Made by a program: the position numbers and the translations under genes
Part shown: one piece after another, positions 35,083 to 44,467 of the stretch
How the letters are laid out: each line of letters begins with the position of its first letter
Position numbering within the stretch: position 1 is the stretch's first letter
Notes under the pieces: model-generated
What the model was told of the DNA's origin: nothing
Seen by the model: the letters and a program-made list of their open reading frames with translations, nothing else
Databases searched by the model: none
Origin: Rhodopseudomonas palustris HaA2
GTDB lineage: Bacteria; Pseudomonadota; Alphaproteobacteria; Rhizobiales; Xanthobacteraceae
Length of the DNA: 64,000 nt
Direction of reading: 5' to 3'
NCBI RefSeq assembly: GCF_000013365.1
Contig: NC_007778.1
Span: forward strand, 4,650,001-4,714,000

Positions 35083-35600
35083 CCGGCCCGCTGGACGGGT
35101 GGCCACGGTGGCCAGGCATTGTTTGCTTATCCGACGAACTATCTGATCGACGCTGACAATGCGATCATCGTCGATGTCGCGACTGCGATCAGGCAGGCCG
35201 GCATGGCGGCCGCCAAGCGCATGATCGAGCGGTCCCTTGAGCGTTTTGGCCTGTATCCAAACCTGCTTCTCGGTGACAGCGGTTACGGTTTCGACCGAAA
35301 TGATCGGCTGGCTGCTCTACGACCGAGGGATTGAGCCGCTCGTCACGGCGTTCGACAAATCGGCTCGAACAGACGGCCCTCTCGCGCGAAGACCTCACTT
35401 ACGAGCGTGAAAGCGGCGTCTATCGCTACCCTGGCCGAAAGCCCTTCCAACCGCACGTGCGCTGCCACGGTGCTTATACAGCCCGCCAGCACGATTGCGA
35501 CCGGTGTACGCTGAAGCCGCGATGCTGCCCCAAGCAGCCATTGCGAAGAGCCTGCGGAGTCCACACCACGTCGCGTGGCCGCTCGCTGTGTCCAAAGCCG
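35083..35600 (+). pseudogene. Decayed IS1182-type transposase fragment
   Basis: The first frame reads PARWTGGHGGQA and NYLIDADNAIIVDV, then MIERSLERFGLYPNLLLGDSGYG, as in IS1182-type DDE transposases. A frameshift near 35290 moves to EMIGWLLYDRGIEPLVTAFDKSARTDG, and another near 35385 to LSREDLTYERESGVYRYPGRK, ending at CDRCTLKPRCCPKQPL. The N-terminus and C-terminus are missing and no terminal repeats are visible. It is inactive. It lies between the AT-rich region and a tRNA. Confidence 0.75.
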
Positions 35601-35835
35601 AGACCGAGAGGCGATAATTCGATATCAGCAATCCAACGACCAAAACGGTCTGGGCCCGCTGAAAACTGCCGAACGAGTCGGCGCATATGTGCGCTCGACC
35701 ATTGACCATGGCTCCCGAGGAAGATGCGGACCGCGGCGACGACGGAAAGACCTTCTCCGAAGTATCGATGATACATCCCTCTGGCGCAGCCTCAATCGGC
35801 CAAGGTCTGTCATTTCAAGGATTTACGGGGAAACA

Positions 35836-35912
35836 TGGTAGCGGGAGAGGGACTCGAACCCCCGACCCCAGGATTATGATTCCCGTGCTCTAACCAGCTG
35901 AGCTACCCCGCC
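35836..35912 (-). tRNA. tRNA with CAT anticodon, probably tRNA-Met (elongator)
   Basis: A 77-nt cloverleaf read on the minus strand: acceptor GGCGGGG paired with TCCCGCT, D-arm GCTC/GAGC, anticodon stem CGGGA/TCCTG with loop ATCATAA (anticodon CAT), T-arm with GGTTCGAGTCC and encoded CCA. The G1-U72 and G7-U66 pairs are wobble. Elongator Met fits best; tRNA-Ile with lysidine-modified CAT cannot be fully excluded from sequence. Confidence 0.9.
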
Positions 35913-36026
35913 ACGGCGTCCGCGCATCGGCAGCTGAAGCTGCGGCCGTGCGAACGCGCGGCATATAAGAAGTCGTGCGCCGCCGTGTCAAGCAATGGCG
36001 GGCGATCGGGCGAATTGGTCGGGACG

Positions 36027-36380
36027 CTATTTCGGCTGCACGCTCTGGTCACCACCGGGGGAGCCTGGAGGCGGGATCACGCGCATCGTGCCGGTGTCGG
36101 GCGTGGGCGCTCGAATGTCCGGGTCGACCCCGGCAGGGGGGCAGAGAACGCCGTCGGAGCGGGCGAGCTTGTCGGTGAGCGGCTCCTGGGTCTGGCCGGT
36201 CGTCGCCCCGGGCGGCGCGGTGCCCGGCGGATGCACCCTGGCCGCACCCGGAGGGCAGCCATTCGCCGTGGGGTTGACCGTCGCCGACGGCGATTTCGGC
36301 GGTGCCTGCGCCAGCGCGGGAGCCGCAACCATCAACACACAACCGAAAGCGAGCATGATCTGTCTGGTCATGCCCGTCAA
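36027..36380 (-). CDS. Small secreted proline-rich protein of unknown function
   Basis: 117 residues with a signal peptide (MTRQIMLAFGCVLMVAAPALA) and a mature part rich in Pro, Gly and Thr, with two Cys residues. No known domain is recognised. The start could be the ATG at 36380 or the one at 36371. Its length and secretion signal are the only functional hints. Confidence 0.55.
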   Translation of the reverse strand: MTGMTRQIMLAFGCVLMVAAPALAQAPPKSPSATVNPTANGCPPGAARVHPPGTAPPGATTGQTQEPLTDKLARSDGVLCPPAGVDPDIRAPTPDTGTMRVIPPPGSPGGDQSVQPK

Positions 36381-36411
36381 CGTGAGGAGCGGCGCGCAGT
36401 TCCGGCTTTGC

Positions 36412-37050
36412 TCAGAGCTTGCGATAACGGATCAGCGAGAAATGACCCATCGGGGGCATCGGCCGCCGTTCGGCCAGTTCCACGCCGCCGTGCCGCGCGG
36501 CCCAGTTCACCAGCCGCGCCCACGGGAATTCGGGGCGCCAGCCGAGCCGGCGCGCCAGCGGCGCGAACGCCAGTTCGAACAGCTTGCGCGGACCGCTCTC
36601 GGCGCCGATGTGGTTGACGAGAATCAGTTCGCCGCCGGGCTTCAGCACGCGAATGAAATCGTCGAGCGTCGCTTCCGGGTCGGGGACGGCGGTGATGACG
36701 TATTGCGCCACGACCGCATCGAAGAAGTTATCCGGGAACGCCAGATTCTTGGCGTCCATCACCGCGAGCGTCTCGACATTGGTGAGGTTCAGCGTGCGGA
36801 CGCGCTCGTGCGCCCGGCGCAGCATCGGCTCGGAAATGTCGACGCCGCACAGCTTGGTGCTCGGCGAATAATCCGACAGCGACAGTCCGGTGCCGACGCC
36901 GACGTCGAGCACGCGGCCACCGATCGCATCCGCCACCGCGATGGTCGATTGCCGGCCGCTGTCGAACACTTTGCCGAACACCATGTCGTAGATCGGCGCC
37001 CAGCGCGCATACGCCTTGGCGACGCCCGCGCGGTCGATATCGTTTGCCAT
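36412..37050 (-). CDS. pmtA: PmtA-like phosphatidylethanolamine N-methyltransferase
   Basis: 212-residue SAM-dependent methyltransferase of the Rhodobacter-type PmtA group, which converts phosphatidylethanolamine to phosphatidylcholine. AKAYARWAPIYDMVFGKVFD opens the protein, then GRVLDVGVGTGLSLSDYSP and GVDISEPMLRRA form the SAM site, with LVNHIGAESGPRKLFEL later. The start at 37050 lies 17 bp after the mnmA stop. A plain class I methyltransferase with another lipid substrate is possible. Confidence 0.8.
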   Translation of the reverse strand: MANDIDRAGVAKAYARWAPIYDMVFGKVFDSGRQSTIAVADAIGGRVLDVGVGTGLSLSDYSPSTKLCGVDISEPMLRRAHERVRTLNLTNVETLAVMDAKNLAFPDNFFDAVVAQYVITAVPDPEATLDDFIRVLKPGGELILVNHIGAESGPRKLFELAFAPLARRLGWRPEFPWARLVNWAARHGGVELAERRPMPPMGHFSLIRYRKL

Positions 37051-37067
37051 GCCCCGCCCCGAAATCC

Positions 37068-38276
37068 CTATCCGCGCATCGCGGCCAGCGCCGGCGATGC
37101 CGCGTCGTCGTGCGCCGGCTCCGCGATCGATCGCGGCGCGGCGCTCTTGATGAAGCCGCCGCCGAGCACGCGGGCCTGGCCTTCCGCCGCGTCGTAGAAC
37201 ACGCAGGCCTGGCCGGGCGACACGCCCTCTTCGCCGGCGACCAGTTCGACCTCGTAGCCGCCCTTGACGGCGCGCAGCCATGCCGGCTGCGGCGCGCGGG
37301 TCGAGCGCACCCGCACGAACAATTCCAGCCCGTCGCCGACCGCCCGATCGAGCGCACCGTCGCCGATCCAGTTGACGTCGCGCAGCACGATGCGCTCCAT
37401 CCGCAGCGCCTCGCGCGGACCGACCACCACACGCCGACGCGCCGCGTCGAGCCGCAGCACATACAGCGGCGCCCGCGAGGCGATGCCGAGGCCGCGGCGC
37501 TGGCCGACGGTGAAATGCACGATGCCCGGGTGGCTGCCGAGCACACGGCCGTTGAGATCGACGATCTCGCCGGGCTCCATCGCGTTCGGCTTCAGCCGCT
37601 CGACCACGTCGGTATAGCGGCCGGTCGGCACGAAGCAGATGTCCTGGCTGTCGTGCTTGTCGGCGACCGAGAGGCCGAACTGCCGCGCCAGATCGCGGGT
37701 CTGCGGCTTGGTCATGTCGCCGAGCGGGAAGCGCAGGAAATCGAGCTGCTCGCGGGTCGTCGCGAACAGGAAGTAACTCTGATCGCGGTCGCGATCGGCG
37801 GCGCAGATCAGCGCGCGCGATCCGTCGGCGAGACGGCGCGACGAGACGTAGTGGCCGGTGGCGAGCGCCGAGGCCCCGAGCTCGCGCGCGGTGGCCAGCA
37901 GGTCGCGGAACTTGACCGAACGGTTGCACTCGATGCACGGCACCGGGGTTTCGCCGAGCGCGTAGCTGTCGGCGAAGCTATCGATCACCGACTCGCGGAA
38001 GCGGCTTTCATAGTCGAGCACGTAATGCGGAATCCCGATCCGCTCGGCGACGTCGCGGGCGTCGTGGATGTCCTGGCCGGCGCAGCAGGCGCCCTTGCGA
38101 TGGGTGGCGGCGCCGTGATCGTAGAGCTGCAGCGTGATGCCGACGACGTCGTAGCCCTGCGACTTCAGCAGCGCGGCGGTCGCCGAGGAATCGACGCCGC
38201 CCGACATCGCCACCACGACGCGGGTGTCCTGCGGGCGTCCCGCCAGATCCAAGCTGTTGAGCATGGTGTCAGTCAT
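37068..38276 (-). CDS. mnmA: tRNA-specific 2-thiouridylase MnmA
   Basis: 402-residue enzyme that adds sulfur to U34 of tRNA for Glu, Gln and Lys. The PP-loop AMSGGVDSS lies at residues 24-31. The first catalytic Cys is in [13 protein letters not shown] and the second in DSQDICFVP. The ATP-binding and C-terminal oligonucleotide-binding parts are of normal length. The start is at 38276, with a possible in-frame ATG at 38264. It lies immediately upstream of pmtA. Confidence 0.93.
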   Translation of the reverse strand: MTDTMLNSLDLAGRPQDTRVVVAMSGGVDSSATAALLKSQGYDVVGITLQLYDHGAATHRKGACCAGQDIHDARDVAERIGIPHYVLDYESRFRESVIDSFADSYALGETPVPCIECNRSVKFRDLLATARELGASALATGHYVSSRRLADGSRALICAADRDRDQSYFLFATTREQLDFLRFPLGDMTKPQTRDLARQFGLSVADKHDSQDICFVPTGRYTDVVERLKPNAMEPGEIVDLNGRVLGSHPGIVHFTVGQRRGLGIASRAPLYVLRLDAARRRVVVGPREALRMERIVLRDVNWIGDGALDRAVGDGLELFVRVRSTRAPQPAWLRAVKGGYEVELVAGEEGVSPGQACVFYDAAEGQARVLGGGFIKSAAPRSIAEPAHDDAASPALAAMRG

Positions 38277-38591
38277 ACGCTGCGGTCGCGGGGCGGGGCC
38301 GTCGCGACCAATCCTTCCGCCTGTTCGGGAAGCGGTGAAGCCAGATTCCGCAAACCGTCGTCAATGCCAGCCTTTAATATAGTCCGGCCTTCGGTGGCGC
38401 AATGCGGCGGCCCCGGTTTTGCGGACAGGTTGGGGCAATTCTTGCCGGGACCGGCAGAAACGGCGCGGCCAGAACCCCGCCCGGCTTTCGGCCGTAGAAT
38501 CTATATCGTTGCGATGTCTGAATAATTTCAGCTTTTCGGGGGTGGCCCGGTCCTTGCTCAGAAGGGCGTGGATCAGTGTGAGAACGCGCCC
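38277..38591. other. Intergenic region between mnmA and fliK
   Basis: 315 bp separate the divergent mnmA and fliK genes. Apart from the sigma-54-like site at 38543-38558 no gene or RNA is recognised here. Confidence 0.6.
38543..38558 (+). promoter_or_regulatory. Sigma-54-like promoter upstream of fliK
   Basis: TGGCCCG-GTCC-TTGCT agrees with the consensus TGGCACG-N4-TTGC at all but one position. The GC of the -12 element at 38556-38557 predicts transcription from about 38569. This fits sigma-54 control of hook genes in alphaproteobacteria and makes the GTG at 38568 an unlikely start. Confidence 0.6.
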
Positions 38592-40169
38592 GTGTTGAAT
38601 GCCCCCTCGGAAATCGTCTCGACCGCGCAGGCCTCGGCCCAGCGCGCGACCACGCGCCAGGACCGAACGTCCCCGACCGACAGCTTCTCCTCGCTGGTCG
38701 ACAGCAATATCGCGGCGAACACCGCCAGCAGCCAACCGGCGCCGACGCTCGATACCCGTGCGTCCGGCAGTTCGAGCGACGACCGCAGCGCCGGCACCCG
38801 TCGAAACGACACCACCGACCAGAGCCGGACCAACGATCGCAACGACGACAGCCGGCGGGCGTCGGATTCCGGCAGCAGCAACACTCCTTCGGCGCGCGAC
38901 GACGCGGCGCGAGGCGATGCGGCTGCGACCTCGACATCGACCACCAAGACCAAGACCGACGGGAGCAAAGACGCCAAAGCGGCCGGTGACGGCAAGGACG
39001 GCGACGGCAAGGACGGCGCCGACGCGGCCGCTTCCCCGGATCAGAGCCCGATGGTTGCCACGACCGCAACGACGCCCCAGCTGATCGCGGCGCCTGTCGC
39101 CGTGGCGACCGCCACGGTCGACACCGCGACCGATGCGGCTGCAGCAGTGACCGGAACGACCGCCGATGCCGCCACAACCGTCGCCGGCGGACCGCTCGCG
39201 CTCGTCGCCGCCGCGGCGCAGAAGGCCAAGGCCGCGGTCGACGATCTCGCCGCGACCGGTCAGCCGACCGAAACCGCGGCTCCCGACGCCGCGGCCGAGA
39301 CCGCGACCGCGACCGCCGCTGGGACGGCCGTGCTCGATCCGAAGCTCGCGGCGCTGGCGGCGCAGCCCAATGCCGCCAAGGCCGGCACCAAGCCCGCGGC
39401 CCAGTCCGACGATTCCGCCGCCACGGCCAAGACCAACGCCGTCACCGCTGCGACCGACGCCTCGACGCCTGGCCAGGCCCAGACCGGAACGGCGCAACCG
39501 CAGGCGACATCCGGCGATGCGGCGAAGACCCCCGAGACGACCGCCGCCGCCGTCGACCAGACGAACGCGCAACCGAAGGCGGCCGTGCATCACCACGCCG
39601 ATGCGCCGACGCCGTCGCTGACCGACGCCGCTTCACAGCCGCAAACGCAGGTGCCGACCGCGCAGCCGCTGCAGGCCTCCACCGTGACCCAGCAGACGGC
39701 CGCGTCGTCGCAGCTCACCGCCGCGCTCGCGACCAATGCGCCGGTGGCGATGCAGGACCTCGCCGTCACCATCGCCGCACGGGCGACCAGTGGCGCCAGC
39801 CGGTTCGATATCCGGCTCGATCCCGCCGAACTCGGCCGCATCGACGTCCGCATCGAGGTCGACCGCAGCGGCAACGTGACCTCGCATCTCACCGTCGAGA
39901 AGCCCGAGACGCTGGCGATGCTGCGGCAGGATCAGAACCAGCTGCAGCGCGCGCTCGACAATGCCGGGCTGAGAACCGGCGACAGCGGCCTGCAATTCAG
40001 CCTGCGCGATCAATCCTCGTCGGGTCAGCAGCAGGGCCAACAGCAGGACAACGGCCGGCACGCGCAGCGGCTGGTGATCAGCGAGGAAGAGCTGCCGACC
40101 GCGGTCGCCGCCGGTCGCAGCTACGGCCGGATGCTCGGTGCGAGCAGCGGCGTCGATATCCGGATCTGA
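38592..40169 (+). CDS. fliK: Flagellar hook-length control protein FliK
   Basis: 525 residues. A long low-complexity N-terminal region rich in Ala, Thr and Asp is followed by a C-terminal Flg_hook domain: ASRFDIRLDPAELGRIDVRI, then SGNVTSHLTVEKPETLAMLR and LQRALDNAGL. FliK measures hook length and switches the export gate. The GTG at 38592 is chosen because the sigma-54-like promoter predicts a transcript start near 38569; TTG 38595 and GTG 38568 are alternatives. flgD follows 12 bp later. Confidence 0.88.
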   Translation: MLNAPSEIVSTAQASAQRATTRQDRTSPTDSFSSLVDSNIAANTASSQPAPTLDTRASGSSSDDRSAGTRRNDTTDQSRTNDRNDDSRRASDSGSSNTPSARDDAARGDAAATSTSTTKTKTDGSKDAKAAGDGKDGDGKDGADAAASPDQSPMVATTATTPQLIAAPVAVATATVDTATDAAAAVTGTTADAATTVAGGPLALVAAAAQKAKAAVDDLAATGQPTETAAPDAAAETATATAAGTAVLDPKLAALAAQPNAAKAGTKPAAQSDDSAATAKTNAVTAATDASTPGQAQTGTAQPQATSGDAAKTPETTAAAVDQTNAQPKAAVHHHADAPTPSLTDAASQPQTQVPTAQPLQASTVTQQTAASSQLTAALATNAPVAMQDLAVTIAARATSGASRFDIRLDPAELGRIDVRIEVDRSGNVTSHLTVEKPETLAMLRQDQNQLQRALDNAGLRTGDSGLQFSLRDQSSSGQQQGQQQDNGRHAQRLVISEEELPTAVAAGRSYGRMLGASSGVDIRI

Positions 40170-40181
40170 GGAGTCATCACC

Positions 40182-40883
40182 ATGTCAGCCGCAGCCACCA
40201 CCGCGACGACGCCGTATTCGGCTCCCAACGCCAACTACACCGCGACCGCGACGTCGAGCTCGACCACCGGCATCGCCGACAATTTCCAGACCTTCCTGAC
40301 GCTGCTGACGACACAATTGCAGAACCAGAATCCGCTGGAGCCGCTGGACACCAACCAGTTCACCCAGCAGCTGGTGCAGTTCGCCGGCGTCGAGCAGCAG
40401 CTCAAGACCAATGAAACGCTGTCCTCGCTCCTGAAGATGCAGTCCACCGCACAGACCACGCAGGCGATGAACTTCATCGGCGCCACCGCCGTGGTCGACG
40501 GCAGCAAATCGCACTACGACGGCAAGACCGCGGGTTGGACGCTGTCCACCGACAAGCCGGTGACGGCGCAGGTGTCGGTCCAGAGCTCGACCGGGCAGAC
40601 GGTGTATTCCGGCAAATTCACGCTCAACGCCGGCGCCAACCAGGGCTTCACCTGGGACGGCCGCGGCAATGACGGGACGCAGTGGCCGGAGGGCGACTAC
40701 ACGCTGTCGGTGGTCGCGACCGACGCCGCCGGCCAGCCGGCGGCCGTCTCCACCCAGATCCAGGGCACCATCGATTCCGTCGACCTGACCCAATCGCCAC
40801 CGATGTTGACGATCGGCCTGCAGACCTTCACCCTCGACCAGATCAAGCGCGTGGTGAAACCGAGCACCGGCACGACGACGTGA
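40182..40883 (+). CDS. flgD: Flagellar hook capping protein FlgD
   Basis: 233 residues. The N-terminal FLTLLTTQLQNQNPLEPLDT segment followed by FTQQLVQFAGVEQQLKTN is diagnostic of FlgD. A beta-sandwich middle part (TWDGRGNDGTQWPEGDYTL) follows. FlgD caps the growing hook. GAGGAG precedes the ATG. No hook gene follows; the next gene converges from the other strand. Confidence 0.93.
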   Translation: MSAAATTATTPYSAPNANYTATATSSSTTGIADNFQTFLTLLTTQLQNQNPLEPLDTNQFTQQLVQFAGVEQQLKTNETLSSLLKMQSTAQTTQAMNFIGATAVVDGSKSHYDGKTAGWTLSTDKPVTAQVSVQSSTGQTVYSGKFTLNAGANQGFTWDGRGNDGTQWPEGDYTLSVVATDAAGQPAAVSTQIQGTIDSVDLTQSPPMLTIGLQTFTLDQIKRVVKPSTGTTT

Positions 40884-40934
40884 CGCCCGCTGCGCGCGGC
40901 TCGATGCGACGCGGTGTCTTCGGGCGAGATCGCG

Positions 40935-41753
40935 TTACTGCCCGATCAGCTGATCGGCGAAATACGCGATGGTCTTGCGATACACCAGCGCGCGATTCCA
41001 TTCGCGCATCGCCTCGAAATTCGGCGTGCCTTCTTCGTAGGAGCCGCCGGCGCGCCAGCCCGCTGTCTTCAGCAGGTTGGCAGTCGAGGCCAGCACGTCG
41101 GGCACGCTGTGGCGCAGATCGACATGGCCGTTGCCGTCGAAATCGACGCCGTATTTGATGTAGGACGACGGCAAAAATTGCGTCTGGCCGAGCTCGCCCG
41201 CATAGGCGCCGACCATGTCGCGCATCGTCAGATCGCCGCGCTGCACGATCTTCAGCGCCGCCAGCAATTCGCCCTGAAACAGCTCGGTGCGACGGCAATC
41301 ATGCGCCATCGTCGCCAGCACCCGGAACACCGGCAGCTTGCCGATGTCGCCCTTGCCGAAATCCGACTCCAGCCCCCAGATCGCCACCAGGATCTGCGGC
41401 GGCACGCCGAACTGGCGCTCGATCCGGGACAGCAGCGAGGCGTGCCGCTGCAGCATCGCCCGCCCCGACTTGATCCGGCCGGCGCCGACGCGGGTCGCGA
41501 CGTATTGCTCGAAGGTCTTGTTGAAGGTGCCGCGCTGGCGGCGATCGAACGCCAGCACCGCGGGGTCCGGGGTGACGCCGCCCAGCGCCTCGGAAATCAC
41601 ATCGCGCGAAACTCCCGCCTGCGCCGCCTCGGCCGACATGCTGGCGATGAAGGCGTTGAAATCGCCACCGCAGCGCGCGGCCTGGGCCGGTGCGGCGGCG
41701 AGGAGCGCGCAGCCAATGGCGCAGCTCAGAAGGGCAAGACGCAGCTTGGACAT
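40935..41753 (-). CDS. Lytic murein transglycosylase (MltB-like)
   Basis: 272 residues with a signal peptide (LRLALLSCAIGCALLAAAPAQA). The catalytic Glu lies in ILVAIWGLESDFGKG, and GAYAGELGQTQFLPSSYIKY and the NGHVDLRHSVPDVLASTANLL segment are typical of the SLT_2 / MltB family, which cleaves peptidoglycan glycan strands to form 1,6-anhydro ends. The start at 41753 begins the signal peptide; the frame extends further but without a natural start. Its position next to fliK-flgD is suggestive but a role in flagellar assembly is not shown. Confidence 0.88.
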   Translation of the reverse strand: MSKLRLALLSCAIGCALLAAAPAQAARCGGDFNAFIASMSAEAAQAGVSRDVISEALGGVTPDPAVLAFDRRQRGTFNKTFEQYVATRVGAGRIKSGRAMLQRHASLLSRIERQFGVPPQILVAIWGLESDFGKGDIGKLPVFRVLATMAHDCRRTELFQGELLAALKIVQRGDLTMRDMVGAYAGELGQTQFLPSSYIKYGVDFDGNGHVDLRHSVPDVLASTANLLKTAGWRAGGSYEEGTPNFEAMREWNRALVYRKTIAYFADQLIGQ

Positions 41754-41960
41754 TTTAAACCATTTCTCCAAATCGACGGGGGCTGAGGCGAGCGGCGGCG
41801 ATGCGTATTGCGAGAACAATGCGGCGAATCTAGCATTTCTGCCTTGCGGTTGCGAGGCGGCCCTCGGCGCGCCATATTGGACGGTATCAGAGATGATCGG
41901 CGGATGAACGACGGCCGCGCCGACCACGGTTTCGACAGCCCGTCACGAGAGGACCGCAAC

Positions 41961-42326
41961 ATGCCCCGCGCGCTTCTGCGGCAACCGCTGTTCCGGCTGC
42001 TGGCGATCAATCTGGCCGCCGGCGTCTGCCTCGCGGCGCTGCTGCTGGGCGGCCTGCTGTGGGTCAATCCGGGGCATTTGCGCGAACTGATCTTCGCAGA
42101 CAGTTCGCCCGGCACCGCGCTCGGGCTGCTGATGTTCGGCTTCGTGATCACCTTCGGCAGCGCGGCGATGGGTTCGGCGATCATGGCGATGGGCACCGAT
42201 CTGCGCGGCGGCGACCGCGGCGGCCGACGCATCCCGATCGAACTGATCCCCGGCGCCGAGCCGATTCCGGTGCGCGCCGAACGTTCGATGCGGCCGGCGC
42301 GGCGGCAGAGCGAGTTGCGGTTCTGA
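41961..42326 (+). CDS. Small membrane protein of unknown function
   Basis: 121 residues with two hydrophobic helices (about residues 10-31 and 50-75) and a charged C-terminal tail rich in Arg. The start at 41961 is preceded by GAGAGGA; the in-frame ATG at 41904 is an alternative with 19 more residues. No family is recognised. It diverges from the lytic transglycosylase gene. Confidence 0.6.
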   Translation: MPRALLRQPLFRLLAINLAAGVCLAALLLGGLLWVNPGHLRELIFADSSPGTALGLLMFGFVITFGSAAMGSAIMAMGTDLRGGDRGGRRIPIELIPGAEPIPVRAERSMRPARRQSELRF

Positions 42327-42424
42327 AGACCCCAACGCTCGAATGGCCGGGACGCGCCCGGCCATCGAGATTTGATATCCGCGCGACTTGATATCAGCGA
42401 ATTGACCTCACCCGCCGCTCGATC

Positions 42425-42988
42425 TCACGCCGCGCGGCGCTGATGCTTACCTTCGCGGATCTCTTCGATGATCTTGGCCGAGAACGCTTCGAGATCGCCC
42501 GGGTTGCGCGACGTGATCACGCCGTTGTCGGTGACGACGGCGGAGTCTTCCCACTTGGCGCCAGCATTGATCACGTCCTGTTTGATCGAATTGTAGGAGG
42601 TCATCTTGCGGCCCTTGGCGATGCCGGTGTCGATCAAGAGCCACGGCGCATGGCAGACCGCGGCCACCGTCTTGCCGGCATCGAAGAACGACTTGATCAG
42701 CTTCAGCGCATCGGCATTCACGCGCAGCAAGTCCGGATTGATCTGTCCGCCCGGCAGCACGATCGCGTCGTAATCGTCGGCCTTGGCCGAGCCGAGCGCC
42801 TTGTCGACCTTGACCGGCCGGCCCCAATCCTTGCCGTCCCAGCCCTTGATCTCGCCCTGCTCCGGCGACACGATGTCGACCTGCGCACCCGCCGCCTTCA
42901 GCCGATCGCGCGGCACTTCGAGTTCCGATTGTTCGAAGCCGTGGGTGGCGAGAATGAGCACGCGCTTGCCGTCGAGTTGGCCTGCCAT
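42425..42988 (-). CDS. DJ-1/PfpI family protein (YhbO-like)
   Basis: 187 residues. A flavodoxin-like core with VLILATHGFEQSELEVPRD, DAIVLPGGQINPDLLR and the nucleophile elbow AVCHAPWLL, whose Cys is conserved in the PfpI/DJ-1 family. Such proteins act as glyoxalase III, deglycase or chaperone-like enzymes under stress. The start at 42988 has a GAGATC-type purine stretch ahead. Reaction not determinable from sequence. Confidence 0.86.
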   Translation of the reverse strand: MAGQLDGKRVLILATHGFEQSELEVPRDRLKAAGAQVDIVSPEQGEIKGWDGKDWGRPVKVDKALGSAKADDYDAIVLPGGQINPDLLRVNADALKLIKSFFDAGKTVAAVCHAPWLLIDTGIAKGRKMTSYNSIKQDVINAGAKWEDSAVVTDNGVITSRNPGDLEAFSAKIIEEIREGKHQRRAA

Positions 42989-43771
42989 GAGGGATCTCCG
43001 TATCCGTTTTCGTTGCGCCCCGCCTGCTCCGCTAATCGACAGCGCGTGTGATCGTTCCGGACGCATCAGCGCCGTCATCCTGAGAGCCTGCCCCGGACTT
43101 GATCCGGGGTGCTCGCCCGATAAGGCGAGCCTCGAAGGATGCGGACACGAGGGCCGAGCTTGCGGCTCATCCTTCGAGGCTCGCTGCGCTCGCGCCTCAG
43201 GATGACGGAGTGCAAGTTGAGAACCCGCACGCGCCGGCATCTTCACCTGTCCAACAGCCACGGCTCTTCGTTCTCGCGGCTCGCTGAGCCCGAGTTGTGC
43301 ACCCGTCGCTGTCACAGCGAGGGGTGGGGGCGCGCCGGTCGGCGCGAAGGTGGTGAGTTTTCGCGATGACTTGCGAAGTCATCGCGCAACGCCTCGTCGG
43401 CGCGCCCACCGCGGCGGTTTTGGGCTTCGGGACCGTTCTTCCGGGAGCACAGCGGAGCGGGATCTCCCCGGCCTTGCTGCGCCCGTCCAGCCACGAAAGC
43501 GGCAGCCGCTCGTAGTAGCGGCGGACGGTGACCTCTGCCTCCCGGACGTGCGGGTGCGAGCCGCAACGCGCAGGACGCCGCGTCCGTCCGACTTCGCTGA
43601 CCAGCGTCAGCTCCATCGAACCATCGTTCCGGGCTGGTTTCCCAGCCCGCCGATCTGTCCCGCTTGTACGACGCCTCGCGAAGCGCCCCTCACGGACAGG
43701 ACGATGCGGACTATAATCTTAATAGGAATGTTGTCAAGAGGCGCGGCGTGAGCCGAACGACGCGACAGCTC
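42989..43771. other. Intergenic region with palindromic repeat, no convincing gene
   Basis: 783 bp. The first part holds one copy of the CGTCATCC repeat family (43073-43207). The remainder is GC-rich and shows only shadow frames. One minus-strand frame (43197-43616) contains RYYERLPLSWLDGRSKAGEI, but no ribosome site or family match is apparent. An AT-rich stretch near 43710-43735 (ACTATAATCTTAATAGGA) may hold a promoter. Confidence 0.5.
43073..43207. repeat. Palindromic repeat family A, copy 1
   Basis: Bounded by CGTCATCC and GGATGACG, with CTCGAAGGATG and CATCCTTCGAG inner arms. The same end and inner sequences occur at 58930-59050 and 61327-61448. This copy holds an extra CCCCGGACTTGATCCGGGG hairpin that also occurs in the 52.8 kb region. 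Confidence 0.8.
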
Positions 43772-44137
43772 TCATGTCGTCCTGTCGGTTTGATCCGCTT
43801 CTGCCTCGCCCGCTTCCGCCGGCCAGAACACCGCCAGCCACACTGTCGGCTCGCCCGCCGCGGTCGCTTCGACGCGGTGGCGGCAATGGGCGGGAATGTC
43901 GACCCAGACGCCCGGCGTGAGTTGCACCTCGCGGCCGTCGTCGAAGCGCAGCGTCGCGGCGCCGGACAGCAGCACGACGAATTCGTCCTCGGCCTGGTCG
44001 TACCAGAAGCCCTCGGGGCTCGCCTGGCCGAACGAGACGATGCGCTCGATGCGGACGCCGCCGCGTGCGAGCAGGGTATCGAGCGCTTCGTCCGGACCGG
44101 CGGGCGGCAGCGGTGTGAGCAGATGGCCGGTTTGCAT
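43772..44137 (-). CDS. Cupin-domain protein
   Basis: 121 residues with a small beta-barrel of the cupin type: FWYDQAEDEFVVLLSGAATLRF and the second motif PGVWVDIPAHCRHRVEA. The first-motif ligand pattern is reduced (no HxH, only the Glu), so metal binding is uncertain. The start at 44137 is the first ATG with reasonable context. It diverges from a KAS III gene after 330 bp. No substrate is indicated. Confidence 0.75.
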   Translation of the reverse strand: MQTGHLLTPLPPAGPDEALDTLLARGGVRIERIVSFGQASPEGFWYDQAEDEFVVLLSGAATLRFDDGREVQLTPGVWVDIPAHCRHRVEATAAGEPTVWLAVFWPAEAGEAEADQTDRTT

Positions 44138-44467
44138 GGGCAATATCCTGAAGCTGGCGGCGACACGTGGCCGGGGCGGGCGGCCTGCGCCTGCCCCCGC
44201 AGTGCAGCGCATTTTAGCGCCTGTTTGGCAGGCAATCTGCTTGTGTTTCGCGGCCGGCCGTTTCATACCCCATCCGCCCGCGCCGGCCGCCTGCCGACGC
44301 GCCCCGCAGCGGCGGCCGGCGCTCCCGACCAAGGGACGAGACGACCGCCTCGCGCTGTTTGTCCGACGTCAAAGCCGACGCCGGGCAATCGGCGTGGGAT
44401 ACCGCGGGGCGCGGCGGATCGCCAACGGCCGGCGGTCCTCACTCAGCCAATCCGACCGGAGCTTTCC
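44138..44467. other. Intergenic region between the cupin and KAS III genes
   Basis: 330 bp of GC-rich DNA between divergent genes. No palindrome or promoter motif stands out, apart from GGAG before the KAS III start. Confidence 0.5.

Noticed and set aside
35836-35912. tRNA-Ile (CAT, lysidine)
   Set aside because: The body and anticodon arm fit elongator Met better, although sequence alone is not fully decisive.
43197-43616. 139-residue minus frame
   Set aside because: No ribosome site, atypical composition and no family; treated as intergenic.
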